From positions 1 through 25,610 of the IMG/VR virus record IMGVR_UViG_3300027816_000379: a DNA stretch of 25,610 nucleotides; one strand, given 5' to 3'. Made by a program: the position numbers and the translations under genes. The notes beneath the pieces were generated by a model. It did not search any database and was not told the DNA's origin. It worked only from the letters and a program-made list of their open reading frames with translations. This document shows positions 1 to 7,890 of this stretch, in pieces. The DNA comes from a virus. The first letter of the stretch is position 1. Every line of letters starts with the position of its first letter.

Positions 1-154
1 CTTCAAGTAAAGCCCACTGTGCTGAATTTATTAATTTTTTTACTTTCTTAATTCTTTTGGTTAACGGATGACCCACCAAATGAGATTCAATCATACATGT
101 TTGTACGTGTAATCTATCCATTAATTCTAAATAATGTCCATCATTAATCTTCAT
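1..154 (-). CDS. Small hypothetical protein, 3' part cut off by window edge
   Basis: An ATG at 152-154 on the minus strand opens a frame of 51 codons that runs off the left edge without a stop. The product begins MKINDGHYLELMDRLHVQ and is mostly helical and basic in the middle (KRIKKVKK). The start overlaps the last 11 nt of the upstream acidic gene, the tight packing used throughout this strand. I do not recognise a function. Similar short helical proteins occur in large T4-like phages, which is recalled knowledge, not a search. Confidence 0.6.
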   Translation of the reverse strand, partial: MKINDGHYLELMDRLHVQTCMIESHLVGHPLTKRIKKVKKLINSAQWALLE

Positions 155-626
155 TTTCAGTAATTTTTACAATTATTGAATCGTTATGTTCTATAATCAT
201 GGTATGAATACTACCCGTACCAAAATTTAATTCAGAATCTGTAATTTCAGAATCCCAATAAAGGTCAATAGGACTGAATTCTGACTCTTCTTCTTCAGTC
301 AAGGGTTCGTCCCACTCAACATTAGTTACGTCAACATCGCCGTCCGTAGAGGTCTCTATAGACAAATCAGGGAAGTCAAGGTCTTGCATTTCAGTTAAGT
401 CTTTGGATTCTAAAAGTTCGATTAGTTCGGAGACGTTAAATTGTTCACAAACTAAGTTAGCTCCTCTCCAAGTAGTTTCGGAATCACAAGAAAACTGTTT
501 ATCGAATTTGGAACCATTGTGGTAACAAATTTCGAGTAGCGACTTTCTATAAAGGTCAATGCTGACTTTTACGTAATCATCAGGATTCAACTTTTTGAGT
601 TCTGAAATTACAGATTCATTTTTCAT
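144..626 (-). CDS. Acidic hypothetical protein, 160 aa
   Basis: No recognisable domain. The N-terminal half is mixed alpha/beta. The C-terminal half is strongly acidic, with clusters such as EPLTEEEESEF and repeated Asp/Glu/Ser/Thr residues. There is no signal peptide or membrane segment. Its ATG overlaps the stop codon of the upstream phosphoesterase gene as ATGA (623-626), so the two are probably translationally coupled. Function unknown. Confidence 0.7.
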   Translation of the reverse strand: MKNESVISELKKLNPDDYVKVSIDLYRKSLLEICYHNGSKFDKQFSCDSETTWRGANLVCEQFNVSELIELLESKDLTEMQDLDFPDLSIETSTDGDVDVTNVEWDEPLTEEEESEFSPIDLYWDSEITDSELNFGTGSIHTMIIEHNDSIIVKITENED

Positions 627-1306
627 GGGTAATCAATTTGTTTTGTTTCGGTATCAAATAAAATGGTTATAGGTTTGTTTTCATGTGTGTATCTCTCACC
701 TAAGACTGATGCGTTGATGAATTCTACCCCATTAAAACTTTTCTGACCGTAAGCACAGTGTATGTGACCACATACGTGTATTTTGGGTTGGATATCCATA
801 ATTCTTTGAAACAAATCCTCACAACCTACTCTTTGACCATTTGGAACCCAATCCAACATTCCATGTGCTGGTCCATGAGTTATCAAAATATCAGTGTTAC
901 CAGGAATCATTGCCCACTTCTCTGCGAGTTTTTCTCCTCTTGGTAGATTGAATGCCCAATTGAAAAATTCAGGTTGCCAAGGACTACCGTAAAACTTTAC
1001 ACCATCGATTTCGATACCATTATCGAAAAGGTAATGAACTCCTTTTTCTTTATATTCAGGGGCAATATCACTCACCAACTCAAAACCCCAATCGTGGTTA
1101 CCAGCAATGAAGATTTTGTGAGTGTAGTCAACATTAGAAAACCAATCCAAGAAACTTTTGATTTCCCCTGTTTTACCCATCATACTGATATCACCCGCGT
1201 GTACAAGAACATCACCACTACCTAAAATGTTATTATAGGCCTTGGAGGTCAAATACTCGTGTTTGTTATGAGTATCACTAATGAATGTTATTTTTATCGT
1301 CTTCAT
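623..1306 (-). CDS. Calcineurin-like metallophosphoesterase
   Basis: A 227-aa cytoplasmic protein with the full set of dimetal phosphoesterase motifs: D-x-H at residues 11-13 (FISDTH), GDVLVHAGD at 31-39, GNHD at 69-72, a metal-binding His in THGPAH near 144, and GHIH at 180-183. The length fits the small single-domain phage and bacterial members. The family hydrolyses phosphomono- or phosphodiester bonds with two metal ions (Mn, Fe or Zn). The substrate cannot be read from sequence; nucleotide or nucleic-acid ends would suit a phage. It overlaps the next gene by ATGA and shares 29 nt with the end of the preceding small membrane-protein gene. Confidence 0.9.
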   Translation of the reverse strand: MKTIKITFISDTHNKHEYLTSKAYNNILGSGDVLVHAGDISMMGKTGEIKSFLDWFSNVDYTHKIFIAGNHDWGFELVSDIAPEYKEKGVHYLFDNGIEIDGVKFYGSPWQPEFFNWAFNLPRGEKLAEKWAMIPGNTDILITHGPAHGMLDWVPNGQRVGCEDLFQRIMDIQPKIHVCGHIHCAYGQKSFNGVEFINASVLGERYTHENKPITILFDTETKQIDYP

Positions 1307-1436
1307 CTTTATCCCAATTTAGAAAATCATCTCCTTTATAGTCAGGGTGATTTTTGTGCATGTTATCAATTCCTTGAACCCAAAGGTAGGATATAATTGC
1401 GACAACTATGAACATTACTAAAAAAACTATCCACAT
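1278..1436 (-). CDS. Small single-span membrane protein, 52 aa
   Basis: The product starts MWIVFLVMFIVVAIISYLW, one clear transmembrane helix at residues 1-20, followed by a short charged tail rich in Asp, Lys and Asn. The frame is also open from an ATG at 1463, but that start would overlap the upstream gene's stop by 13 nt and add nine basic residues. The ATG at 1436 leaves a 14-nt spacer and is preferred. The 3' end overlaps the phosphoesterase gene by 29 nt. Function unknown. Confidence 0.55.
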   Translation of the reverse strand: MWIVFLVMFIVVAIISYLWVQGIDNMHKNHPDYKGDDFLNWDKDEDDKNNIH

Positions 1437-1450
1437 ATTTTTTAAATTTT

Positions 1451-2053
1451 TTAATCCCACCAATTTTTTATACCTGAACCATCAAACCAATTTTCCCAAT
1501 GAGAATGCTCCCATTTTTCTTCGTCGGATAGTTTATCGTAAATTTTTATGAATTCTTGATGGTCTTGTCCTTTGAGAATTGACCATAATTCATCCCATTC
1601 CTTCTTTTCGAGCTCAGTTGATAAATCGAAAACCTTTCTGTTATGTTCTTTTTCTTCAGGAGTATCTTCTATGTCGTCGAACCAACCACCACTATTTTTC
1701 AACTCACCCAATTCCTTTTCCGCTAATGAAATATAATTTGATTCATCCAAATTTCTTATAATTTCAATAACTCTTTTCATTTTAGCAACTTTCTTCATCC
1801 TTGATACTTCTACCTCGTTACCATGAAATTCAAGTGTGTTAGCACTTTTTTCCAATGAACGTGCAAGAAGACTTAAATTGAAAGTATAGTCCCATGACCT
1901 AAATCTCCAAAGTTCTTTTCTGAAATACCAAAGGTTTTCCAAGAACATAGGTATTTTATAACGAAAAACTTCGTAAGTTTTGTACCACCAAGTTTGGTGT
2001 CTTGCCAACCTTTTGAGTGATTTCCAAAAACTATCTGCAAATGTTACTTTCAT
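1451..2053 (-). CDS. Hypothetical phage protein rich in Trp, 200 aa
   Basis: A helical, aromatic-rich protein. The N-terminal 90 residues have many Trp, Phe and Arg residues (LENLWYFRKELWRFRSW) and the C-terminal half is acidic and Trp-rich (DKLSDEEKWEHSHWENW). No signal peptide, membrane helix or catalytic motif is visible. I recall similar proteins of unknown role in large phages of Bacteroidetes. Its start codon overlaps the stop of the 40-aa gene upstream as ATGA, so the two are likely coupled. Confidence 0.75.
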   Translation of the reverse strand: MKVTFADSFWKSLKRLARHQTWWYKTYEVFRYKIPMFLENLWYFRKELWRFRSWDYTFNLSLLARSLEKSANTLEFHGNEVEVSRMKKVAKMKRVIEIIRNLDESNYISLAEKELGELKNSGGWFDDIEDTPEEKEHNRKVFDLSTELEKKEWDELWSILKGQDHQEFIKIYDKLSDEEKWEHSHWENWFDGSGIKNWWD

Positions 2054-2172
2054 CTTGAATTTTTTATAATTTCCATAATTTCTCTTGTTAGAGAACCTGC
2101 TGTCTTCGTACCATCATTTGACCATTTTATGATGGCGTTTTCAATTTGTTGATATAATAATAGAGATTCCAT
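2050..2172 (-). CDS. Small helical protein, 40 aa
   Basis: An ATG at 2170-2172 opens a 40-codon frame (begins MESLLLYQQIENAIIKWSND) ending in TGA at 2050-2052, which overlaps the ATG of the 200-aa gene in ATGA form. The coupling, and a host-type promoter directly upstream (TACATTTG, 4 nt before the ATG), support it as a real gene despite its size. Probably helical and soluble; function unknown. Confidence 0.65.
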   Translation of the reverse strand: MESLLLYQQIENAIIKWSNDGTKTAGSLTREIMEIIKNSR

Positions 2173-2176
2173 AATG

Positions 2177-2207
2177 CAAATGTAATAAAAAAATAAGACC
2201 CGACAAA
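2177..2207 (-). promoter_or_regulatory. Host-type promoter overlapping a terminator
   Basis: Minus strand: TTTG (2204-2207), 19 nt, then TACATTTG (2177-2184), matching the Bacteroidetes primary-sigma consensus TTTG-N19/20-TAnnTTTG. The ATG at 2172 is 4 nt after the -7 box, so the mRNA would be nearly leaderless. The -33 element lies inside the terminator hairpin at 2195-2224. Confidence 0.6.
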
Positions 2208-2224
2208 TTAATTTGACGGGTCTT
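2195..2224 (-). terminator. Intrinsic terminator
   Basis: AAGACCCG (2195-2202) pairs with CGGGTCTT (2217-2224). The 14-nt middle contains the perfect palindrome CAAATTAATTTG flanked by an A/A mismatch. On the minus strand the stem is followed by A and then a run of eight T, as expected for a terminator of the small gene at 2312-2536. On the plus strand it is followed by only four T. Confidence 0.75.
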
Positions 2225-2311
2225 TTGGAAAAGGGATATATGAGAACACTCTGAAGAGTGATGTAGAGATAAATATATCAAAAAAATAAAAAAAATCTTT
2301 ATTTGATACGT

Positions 2312-2536
2312 CTAAGGACAAAAAAAGTTAGCTTCTTTGTTTTTATATATCGACCAAAAAACCCCTTTTAATTGAGATTTTTCTTTACACCTAGGTTCAC
2401 AACTATGCTTGAGGTCCCAAAGTAAAAAACATTTGAGAGCCACATCGAGTTGGTCTTTGGTTTTTACCGAGTTAACAATTTTGATAACCCAATTGAGTTC
2501 TGTATTTACCGTTGTTTCTTTCACTTCGAGTTCCAT
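2312..2536 (-). CDS. Small hypothetical protein, 74 aa
   Basis: The product begins MELEVKETTVNTELNWVIK and contains Cys/Trp-rich stretches (LKCFLLWDLKHSCEPRCKEK). The frame stays open to an ATG at 2563, but the host-type promoter at 2552-2583 overlaps that start and would place the transcript start downstream of it, so the ATG at 2536 is chosen. It is a monocistronic unit between the endolysin gene and the 2195-2224 terminator. No function recognised. Confidence 0.65.
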   Translation of the reverse strand: MELEVKETTVNTELNWVIKIVNSVKTKDQLDVALKCFLLWDLKHSCEPRCKEKSQLKGVFWSIYKNKEANFFCP

Positions 2537-2551
2537 AGTTATAATTTTGGT

Positions 2552-2583
2552 CAAAGATACCAAACAAAGGTAAAATAACCAAA
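2552..2583 (-). promoter_or_regulatory. Host-type (Bacteroidetes) promoter
   Basis: Minus strand: TTTG (2580-2583), 20 nt, TATCTTTG (2552-2559). A second TAnnTTTG (TACCTTTG) sits inside the spacer. The -7 box ends 15 nt before the ATG at 2536. Confidence 0.65.
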
Positions 2584-2585
2584 AA

Positions 2586-3428
2586 CTAAGATAATAATTT
2601 ATAATATTCTTTAAAATGCTTTAATCTATCAGGAAGACCGATAGTACCTCCGTTAACACATTTTGTTACAGATGTAACTGTTGCATCAGACGCATCCACA
2701 CATCTTTTCAAACAGTTTTTACTGAAAAACCAAGCTGCGGATAATAAAGGATATTTTGTTGCTACCAAATCAGGGTTTGAAACCACATCCTCATTAATTG
2801 CCTTACCAAATGCGGTATAGTTGTCTTTACCTGTTAATTGAATATAACCTCTACCTCTGAATTTAAATCCTTCACCTGTAGATTCAGGACCATTACCCAT
2901 TCTACCACCGTAAACTCTACTTGCAATCTTTTGTGGATTTCTTTGATATGATTCAGCTAAACCAGCTTCTTTAAAATATTTTCCGAAGATTCCTTTCAAA
3001 CCACTAGCAGAATAATTTAGATTCTCGTTAACCACTTTGAATCCACCACTTTCATGTCCACATTGTGCCAAAAAGTGTGCCAATTTTAAAGGAGTATCAA
3101 TACCAAACTTTGAAGCGGTATCAGGAATTTGAGAAATAACATTATCAGGAATGTGACCTTTTAAATTTTCTAATTTGAGGGTTCCACTTGATACTACAGG
3201 TTGTGATACCTGAGTAACCTTTGCTGGTTCGGTAATTAGAACCGCCTGACCCATGATTTTTTGCCAAGTCTGTTCACCAACTATTCCATCAGGTGTTAAC
3301 CCATTTTTTAATTGAAAAGATTTAATTGCTTCCTCGGTTCCTTTACCAAAAATACCATCAGAACCTAAACCTAACTTTGATTGGAGTTTTTTTACGTCTT
3401 CTCCTCTAGACCCAACTTTTAGTAGCAT
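2586..3428 (-). CDS. Endolysin: peptidoglycan-binding domain plus GH19 lysozyme
   Basis: A 280-aa protein. Residues 1-60 form a PG_binding_1 domain with the repeat-like motifs LGSDGIFGKGTEEAIKSFQ and LTPDGIVGEQTW. A Val/Thr/Pro linker follows (about 61-85), then a glycoside hydrolase family 19 domain (about 90-280). In the GH19 domain, GHESGGF carries the probable catalytic acid Glu126, and GEGFKFRGRGYIQLTG (185-200) is the family's second signature. The enzyme should cleave the glycan strands of peptidoglycan at lysis. There is no signal peptide, so export to the periplasm would need a holin; a candidate is encoded at 7023-7559. A TATTTATA box lies 16 nt before the start, so the gene may be expressed from its own late-type promoter as well as from the long operon upstream. 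Confidence 0.93.
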   Translation of the reverse strand: MLLKVGSRGEDVKKLQSKLGLGSDGIFGKGTEEAIKSFQLKNGLTPDGIVGEQTWQKIMGQAVLITEPAKVTQVSQPVVSSGTLKLENLKGHIPDNVISQIPDTASKFGIDTPLKLAHFLAQCGHESGGFKVVNENLNYSASGLKGIFGKYFKEAGLAESYQRNPQKIASRVYGGRMGNGPESTGEGFKFRGRGYIQLTGKDNYTAFGKAINEDVVSNPDLVATKYPLLSAAWFFSKNCLKRCVDASDATVTSVTKCVNGGTIGLPDRLKHFKEYYKLLS

Positions 3429-3444
3429 AGTAATTTACGTTTAA

Positions 3445-3452
3445 TATAAATA
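3445..3452 (-). promoter_or_regulatory. Candidate late promoter box of endolysin gene
   Basis: GTATTTATA on the minus strand, 16 nt before the endolysin ATG, in the 28-nt gap after the lectin gene. It is one of twelve such boxes found before transcription-unit starts in this window. Confidence 0.45.
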
Positions 3453-3456
3453 CTTT

Positions 3457-4896
3457 CTACTGTGAAGAATGGGACAGGTTAACATCACCCAAAACACAAT
3501 ATTTGATGTTTTGAGTTAGACTTGTTGTAACAAAATTGAGTGTAAATGATGTTACAGGACTAATAGTTCCAAAATTATTTTTATTAATCAAATCGTAATT
3601 TGAAGATGTAAACCAAAGTACTTCTGTAATTGGCATAAACCCTGTTATGTGTGAGGCGATTAAGTAAGCATCCCCAAAATCTAAAGTCCCGTTTTTATTT
3701 ACATCAGATGCTTTCCATTGTTTTGTACCCGTTAGAATCAAACCTGTTGGTGTTACAGGTGGTGTAGAAATGTTTTTTGTTTCGTCAAAAACAAGATTGA
3801 AATCTTGAGATGTAACACCAATAACGGGGAACGACGGAACTAACTTGTATGTTGAGTTTTGAAAAGGAACACTGAAGGTGAAAAATCCACTTGATGTTAC
3901 GGTCTTGGTTTCGATAAAGTTGTCCACACCATTAACAACTCTAAATAAAGAAATTGATGGATATGATGATAATGTTGGAACTGATATTGTTCCTGAAATT
4001 GACCCTAAAGATACTTGGTTAGTTACGTTAGCACTATAAAAATCAGTGAATGTTTGTTGTTCAGGGTTTGTCCATGTACCAAACTCTATTACATAGGGAT
4101 TAGACCAATTTACGTTACCTGGTAAGTCGTTCCAACAACTACCACCACCCCATTTCGTAACGGCAAAATCTTCATCACCTGAATTGTTTGGTTCACCATT
4201 ACACCAGTTATTATATTGGCCTGCAATATTTCCTGCAGTTTGACCGTTTTGGGTTTTAATCAATGTACCATTTTCAGGACCAGCATCTACTCTCCAAAAA
4301 CCTTCTTGAGCTCTATCCGTAAGTGCAAACCAAATATTACTTTGTGGTACATTTGATATAATAAATGCTTCCTCGTTGGCTGAAGTTATTGTTACAAGAT
4401 ATCCTGTTTGTCCTTTGAATGTTTGTGCAACTGAAAGTGCTTTTGCATTATCATATGTTGCTGTTGTAGATATTGGCCTATAGAAGTGGCCATTTATTGG
4501 ATTATAGTAATATCCTACGGGGTTTACTGTTGCAGATACGGATATCTGAACATTACCCAGTGTTCCACCTGTATTAACCTTCAGAGAGGCTAAAGCGTTA
4601 TTGATATTTGCCATGGTACCAGTAAATGCTATACGAGTAATGTTATTCCACGTATTATACCCTGTCGCAAAGGAAAGTCCTGAGGTTGTTGTGAGACTAA
4701 AAGTAGTACCAGCGGGAGGATTAACAAATCCAACCGACGCCAGTAATGTTGTTGATGAGTTGAATCCGTTTAATACAAACCCACTTCCGTCCTGATTTGA
4801 TGTATTAAATTGATATATCCTTGATGGTGGAGAAGTTATACTTTGTCCAAACAAAAATAACGGAAAAAAAAATAATATTAGTATTAGATACCTCAT
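3457..4896 (-). CDS. Exported C-type lectin-like protein with dockerin-like C terminus
   Basis: A 479-aa protein with a signal peptide (about 1-18, hydrophobic core then LFGQS). Residues 27-125 look like a beta-sandwich (cadherin/Ig-like). A C-type lectin domain (about 130-275) carries CNGEPNN (232-238) and CWND (254-257), the carbohydrate/Ca-binding and conserved Trp-Asn-Asp motifs. Residues 295-385 form a further beta domain. A dockerin-like segment starting DVNKNGTLDFGDAY (398-411) ends with LGDVNLSHSSQ at the C terminus. That last module matches residues 295-386 of the T9SS protein at 7891-9798, where cohesin-like and T9SS sorting domains follow; here both are missing. The ATG overlaps the upstream barrel gene as ATGA. 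Likely role: sugar binding at the host surface or on the virion; exact role unknown. Confidence 0.85.
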   Translation of the reverse strand: MRYLILILFFFPLFLFGQSITSPPSRIYQFNTSNQDGSGFVLNGFNSSTTLLASVGFVNPPAGTTFSLTTTSGLSFATGYNTWNNITRIAFTGTMANINNALASLKVNTGGTLGNVQISVSATVNPVGYYYNPINGHFYRPISTTATYDNAKALSVAQTFKGQTGYLVTITSANEEAFIISNVPQSNIWFALTDRAQEGFWRVDAGPENGTLIKTQNGQTAGNIAGQYNNWCNGEPNNSGDEDFAVTKWGGGSCWNDLPGNVNWSNPYVIEFGTWTNPEQQTFTDFYSANVTNQVSLGSISGTISVPTLSSYPSISLFRVVNGVDNFIETKTVTSSGFFTFSVPFQNSTYKLVPSFPVIGVTSQDFNLVFDETKNISTPPVTPTGLILTGTKQWKASDVNKNGTLDFGDAYLIASHITGFMPITEVLWFTSSNYDLINKNNFGTISPVTSFTLNFVTTSLTQNIKYCVLGDVNLSHSSQ

Positions 4897-6269
4897 AAAT
4901 TAATTTTACTACCGATTAAGAAAAACGAAAGAATTGGAAAATCAGGATTGGTACTCAAATTCGCCTTATAGTTCACGTTTACCTTAAATCTTCTTGTTAA
5001 TTGATAATCAAAACCCGAACCTAAAAATCCGCTAAATGTTCTATCACCTACGGTTACTTTATCAAAAGATGAGTAAACAAGAGGAGTAGAAATTATATAA
5101 ATTTCGGGAGATATTGTTAATTTTTTTCCTGACCTGAATGGTTTTGTATAAAAAGCGGTTATTGATGGACTTATGAATAGATTTTTTTCGTCGGTAACTT
5201 TTGTAATCATGCCGCTTAAGTTCATTCCTGTAATACCCCACTTCCCTGCGTTTAGGATTGCACTGTAACCCACAAATCCCATGTAATTTCCGTAGCTATA
5301 TAATGCAGTGGCATTGATATTATGAACCCATTTCAGTTTACCGTTGTTACTGAAGTGAATCTTGGTATAACGTCCATTCAGTGCAAATTGTTTTAGATTG
5401 AACCAAATCATAGATGTTACACCCCAACTTGCAGTCCCCGTCATTGAAGTTTGAGACATTCCGACGTTGATAATTCCCGTAAATGATTTATCTAGATTCT
5501 GTGCACTTGTTAAATCTGAAGATACAACCACAGGATTATTCCTTGTTGACTTTGAATTACCCCCCTTTTCATTTCTGGCGTCAACGTTCATTTGTGTTGT
5601 TGTTGCTACTTCAGAAGTTTCAGAGTTTTTATCTTTTGAATCAGATGAATTATTTGTTTGTTGAGAGTTTTGAAACCCTGTTTGATTAGATGAAGATGAG
5701 CTACTGACGCCGCCACCGACAGGATTATTATTGTTTTGAGAACTTTGAGAATTGTTTTGATTGCCTCCACCAGGTCCGTTAGTAGTCCCACCGCTCCCAA
5801 CACTACCACTATTAGAAGTGGAACCGCCATTAGGATTATTACGATTTCCATTTTTTAATTTATTTTTTGAGTTATCTGAAGATTTTGAGTTCTCTATAAC
5901 CAAATTTCCTGCAGTTTCTGAAGCAATTGCACCTGCAATACTCGAAACCACATTACCTATTACTTGAGCCGTTATTTGATTTCTGATAACAGTTGTTGAT
6001 TGAACAGAACAAGGAGAAATTTTTCTGTAATCAGAATATAACTGATTAATCCAATTGGCAAATTCACCACTAGCTACATCTGCAGCGGTGAATGTTCTTG
6101 ATTGACCATAAAAATATATTACAGTACCCCCTTGAATAGGTATTGTAAATGTGGTTACAGATTTTGTGCAAGGGTCAACAAAAGATGTGGTCATAGTTTG
6201 ACCATCAACTTTCAAGCTGAGAAATAAGATAAAGAATATACTTAAAAAAGTTCTTAATCTTTTGCACAT
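4893..6269 (-). CDS. Outer-membrane beta-barrel protein with Ser/Asn/Gly-rich linker
   Basis: A 458-aa protein with a signal peptide (about 1-23, ending VDGQT). Residues about 24-125 form a globular N-terminal region with two Cys and an Ala/Gly-rich helix. A long low-complexity linker rich in Ser, Asn, Gly and Gln covers about 130-250. The C-terminal 200 residues have alternating hydrophobic/aromatic strands (WGVTSMIWFNLKQFALNGRY, FLGSGFDYQLTRRFKVNVNY) typical of an outer-membrane beta barrel, ending in FFLIGSKINL. The start shares a base with the stop of the CsgG-like gene (6269) and the end overlaps the lectin gene by ATGA, so the three are coupled. It may form a pore or anchor with the CsgG-like protein. 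No named family is recognised. Confidence 0.8.
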   Translation of the reverse strand: MCKRLRTFLSIFFILFLSLKVDGQTMTTSFVDPCTKSVTTFTIPIQGGTVIYFYGQSRTFTAADVASGEFANWINQLYSDYRKISPCSVQSTTVIRNQITAQVIGNVVSSIAGAIASETAGNLVIENSKSSDNSKNKLKNGNRNNPNGGSTSNSGSVGSGGTTNGPGGGNQNNSQSSQNNNNPVGGGVSSSSSSNQTGFQNSQQTNNSSDSKDKNSETSEVATTTQMNVDARNEKGGNSKSTRNNPVVVSSDLTSAQNLDKSFTGIINVGMSQTSMTGTASWGVTSMIWFNLKQFALNGRYTKIHFSNNGKLKWVHNINATALYSYGNYMGFVGYSAILNAGKWGITGMNLSGMITKVTDEKNLFISPSITAFYTKPFRSGKKLTISPEIYIISTPLVYSSFDKVTVGDRTFSGFLGSGFDYQLTRRFKVNVNYKANLSTNPDFPILSFFLIGSKINL

Positions 6270-7021
6270 TATCTCGGGAATTTACCCTTTTTAATTAATC
6301 TAACGAGTATTCTACCACAAGCAATATCAAGTGCTTTCTTTGTAGTTATACCGATAGTTGATTGATTGAATTTAACATCACTTAAATTATCATCATTAAG
6401 TAATGTTAATTCTCTTACTGTTTTCGCTTCACCTAAACCTGATGCTGCCACAATTTCACCTGTCTCAGCATCTGTGAACCTTACTTGAAGTCCAAGTCTT
6501 GTATTAACTGTGTTTTTAACACCATCTTTGAGATTAACAGTCTCATCCTCTGATACTGAAAAATCATACACCTCAATTGTAACAAAATAGTGAGCAAGTC
6601 TAATCTTACCTCTACCATCAAGTTTGTCTTGTGATATTCCTGCTTGAGATGCTTGGAATTGTTTAACCATTCTGTTTTTAATCTCGGTTTTGTCCTCAGT
6701 AAACGTGAATCTATTGAGCTCAGAAAGATATTCTAACACAATGTTAGCAACACCAAGACCAACTTTTTTCTCTTTAAGTTCAGGATATTGTTCGTAAACC
6801 TCATCACTTATACCAATTGTTAAAATTTGAATTGGGATTTGAGGTCCATCGTAATCCATAAGAGAATCAATGTTTATTTTGGTTTCAAAACTTGCTTTGT
6901 AAGATTCTGTTTTTGTTGTACCAACAGTTTGAGCAGTTACCCTTACCGCAAATAGAAACAACAAAGTGAACCATAAAATTGTAATGATGATTCCTTTTTG
7001 TGTTGTAGATAATTTGTTCAT
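6269..7021 (-). CDS. CsgG-like curli-type secretion pore homologue
   Basis: A 250-aa protein with an N-terminal signal or anchor segment (about 11-30, ending VTAQT). The body follows the CsgG fold order: VGLGVANIVLEYLSELNRF (87-105), a helix with KNRMVKQFQASQAG, the strand HYFVTIEVYDFSV (144-156), then RLGLQVRFTDAETGEIVAAS (175-194), and a final helix TTKKALDIACGRILVRLI (226-243). CsgG forms the nonameric outer-membrane pore that exports curli fibres. Here no lipobox Cys is present, unlike E. coli CsgG, so anchoring would differ. It lies between a two-helix membrane protein and an outer-membrane barrel in a phage surface/lysis operon. Assignment is by motif pattern; pore formation is inferred. 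Confidence 0.7.
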   Translation of the reverse strand: MNKLSTTQKGIIITILWFTLLFLFAVRVTAQTVGTTKTESYKASFETKINIDSLMDYDGPQIPIQILTIGISDEVYEQYPELKEKKVGLGVANIVLEYLSELNRFTFTEDKTEIKNRMVKQFQASQAGISQDKLDGRGKIRLAHYFVTIEVYDFSVSEDETVNLKDGVKNTVNTRLGLQVRFTDAETGEIVAASGLGEAKTVRELTLLNDDNLSDVKFNQSTIGITTKKALDIACGRILVRLIKKGKFPR

Positions 7022-7022
7022 A

Positions 7023-7559
7023 TTAGTCTTGTTTTATTAAACCACATTTAAGACATTCTTCTTCACCATCACCATCTTTATCACCCCATACATGTTCACA
7101 TTGACGATGTTCAAAATACATGTCGATTATACCATCACCATCTTCATCTATCCCATCCATTACACCATCACCATCTTCATCGATTTCTACACCGACTTGG
7201 GGGATGACTTGGGGGGTGACTTGGGGGGTAATTGATTGTTGCTGAGGTGATTGAACACTACCATCTTGGGTATTAGAAAACGATACACCATCTTCTTCGT
7301 CCATTTTCTGAACCAACATTTTGTCTTTGTCGGTGTCGCTGAACCAATAGTCGATAATTTTACCATAAGACCCAATAAACGCTCCTAGTAAAAGGAGTAA
7401 TAATTCTTTCCATTCACCACTAATTGCGCTTTGTTCAAAGATGGCCATAAAAATGGCACCCATTATAACAACAAATCCACCCAAAACTAAGAAGGTAATC
7501 CACCACCTTCTTTTCATCATGGAGTTTAATAACTCTTTAAATCCTGTGTTTGGTTGCAT
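7023..7559 (-). CDS. Two-helix membrane protein, holin-like, with DxDGDG repeats and Cys cluster
   Basis: A 178-aa protein with two hydrophobic helices (about 19-41 and 52-70), the second followed by YWFSDTDKDK, reminiscent of phage holins whose last helix ends in YWFGSS-type sequences. A PQV repeat (residues 112-122) leads into two calcium-binding DEDGDG motifs (127-132 and 138-143), as in thrombospondin type 3 or EF-hand loops. A C-terminal Cys/His set follows (C154, H156, C169, C172), with a third DGDG between. The first part suggests a holin releasing the endolysin encoded downstream in the same operon; the Ca-binding tail is unusual for one. Alternative: a membrane anchor of the surface complex. 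Confidence 0.6.
   Translation of the reverse strand: MQPNTGFKELLNSMMKRRWWITFLVLGGFVVIMGAIFMAIFEQSAISGEWKELLLLLLGAFIGSYGKIIDYWFSDTDKDKMLVQKMDEEDGVSFSNTQDGSVQSPQQQSITPQVTPQVIPQVGVEIDEDGDGVMDGIDEDGDGIIDMYFEHRQCEHVWGDKDGDGEEECLKCGLIKQD
7194..7229. repeat. Three tandem 12-nt G-rich repeats
   Basis: Three 12-nt units, gacttgggggat then gacttggggggt twice, lie within the 178-aa membrane protein gene and encode its PQV-x repeat on the minus strand. Three runs of 5-6 G on the plus strand stand out against the AT-rich background. Confidence 0.85.
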
Positions 7560-7562
7560 AAA

Positions 7563-7886
7563 TTACCATTTTGGTTCCTCTTGGAAAGGTTTCTCTTTCT
7601 TCACAGGTTCTGCTGGTTTTGCTACTGGTTTTTCTACAACACGTTCAATGACTTTTGTTGTACCACCTGCAGGTGCTGCCTGTTGTTGTTGAGAGTTGTT
7701 TATGACGATTGTCGGTTGAGGTTGTGCTTGTACTGGTTCTGCGGCCTTTTCATCGTGACCACCAAACAATAGTGTACTTAACCATACACCACCTCCAGCT
7801 ACTACGGTACCCAAAGTACCTACGATTGTTTTTTTGAGACCTGACCATGTTCCGTCATTTGTCTCTTGAATTTGTTCTTCAGACAT
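7563..7886 (-). CDS. Small membrane protein with Pro/Lys-rich tail
   Basis: A 107-aa protein. A short polar N terminus is followed by one transmembrane helix (about 19-42, Gly-rich, ending STLLFGG), then a Gln/Pro/Ala-rich stretch and a tail of VEKP, AKPAEP and KKEKP repeats resembling periplasm-spanning TonB-like or spanin-like linkers. The gene lies 4 nt downstream of the T9SS protein gene and 3 nt upstream of the holin-like gene. It may be a periplasm-spanning or lysis accessory protein; this is inferred from composition only. Confidence 0.65.
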   Translation of the reverse strand: MSEEQIQETNDGTWSGLKKTIVGTLGTVVAGGGVWLSTLLFGGHDEKAAEPVQAQPQPTIVINNSQQQQAAPAGGTTKVIERVVEKPVAKPAEPVKKEKPFQEEPKW

Positions 7887-7890
7887 TTTT

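Noticed and set aside
3457-3560. Frameshift that truncates the lectin
   Set aside because: The gap to the endolysin gene is 28 nt, leaving no room for a lost cohesin or sorting domain in another frame; a shorter architecture or older deletion is more likely than a sequencing error.
5467-5967. Several open frames on both strands inside the barrel gene
   Set aside because: They coincide with the repetitive Ser/Asn/Gly linker of the minus-strand barrel protein, which opens other frames by its composition.
7194-7229. Possible CRISPR-like or G-quadruplex array
   Set aside because: The three 12-nt units have no spacers and are explained by the PQV repeat of the coding sequence; only three G-runs are present, so a quadruplex claim is weak.
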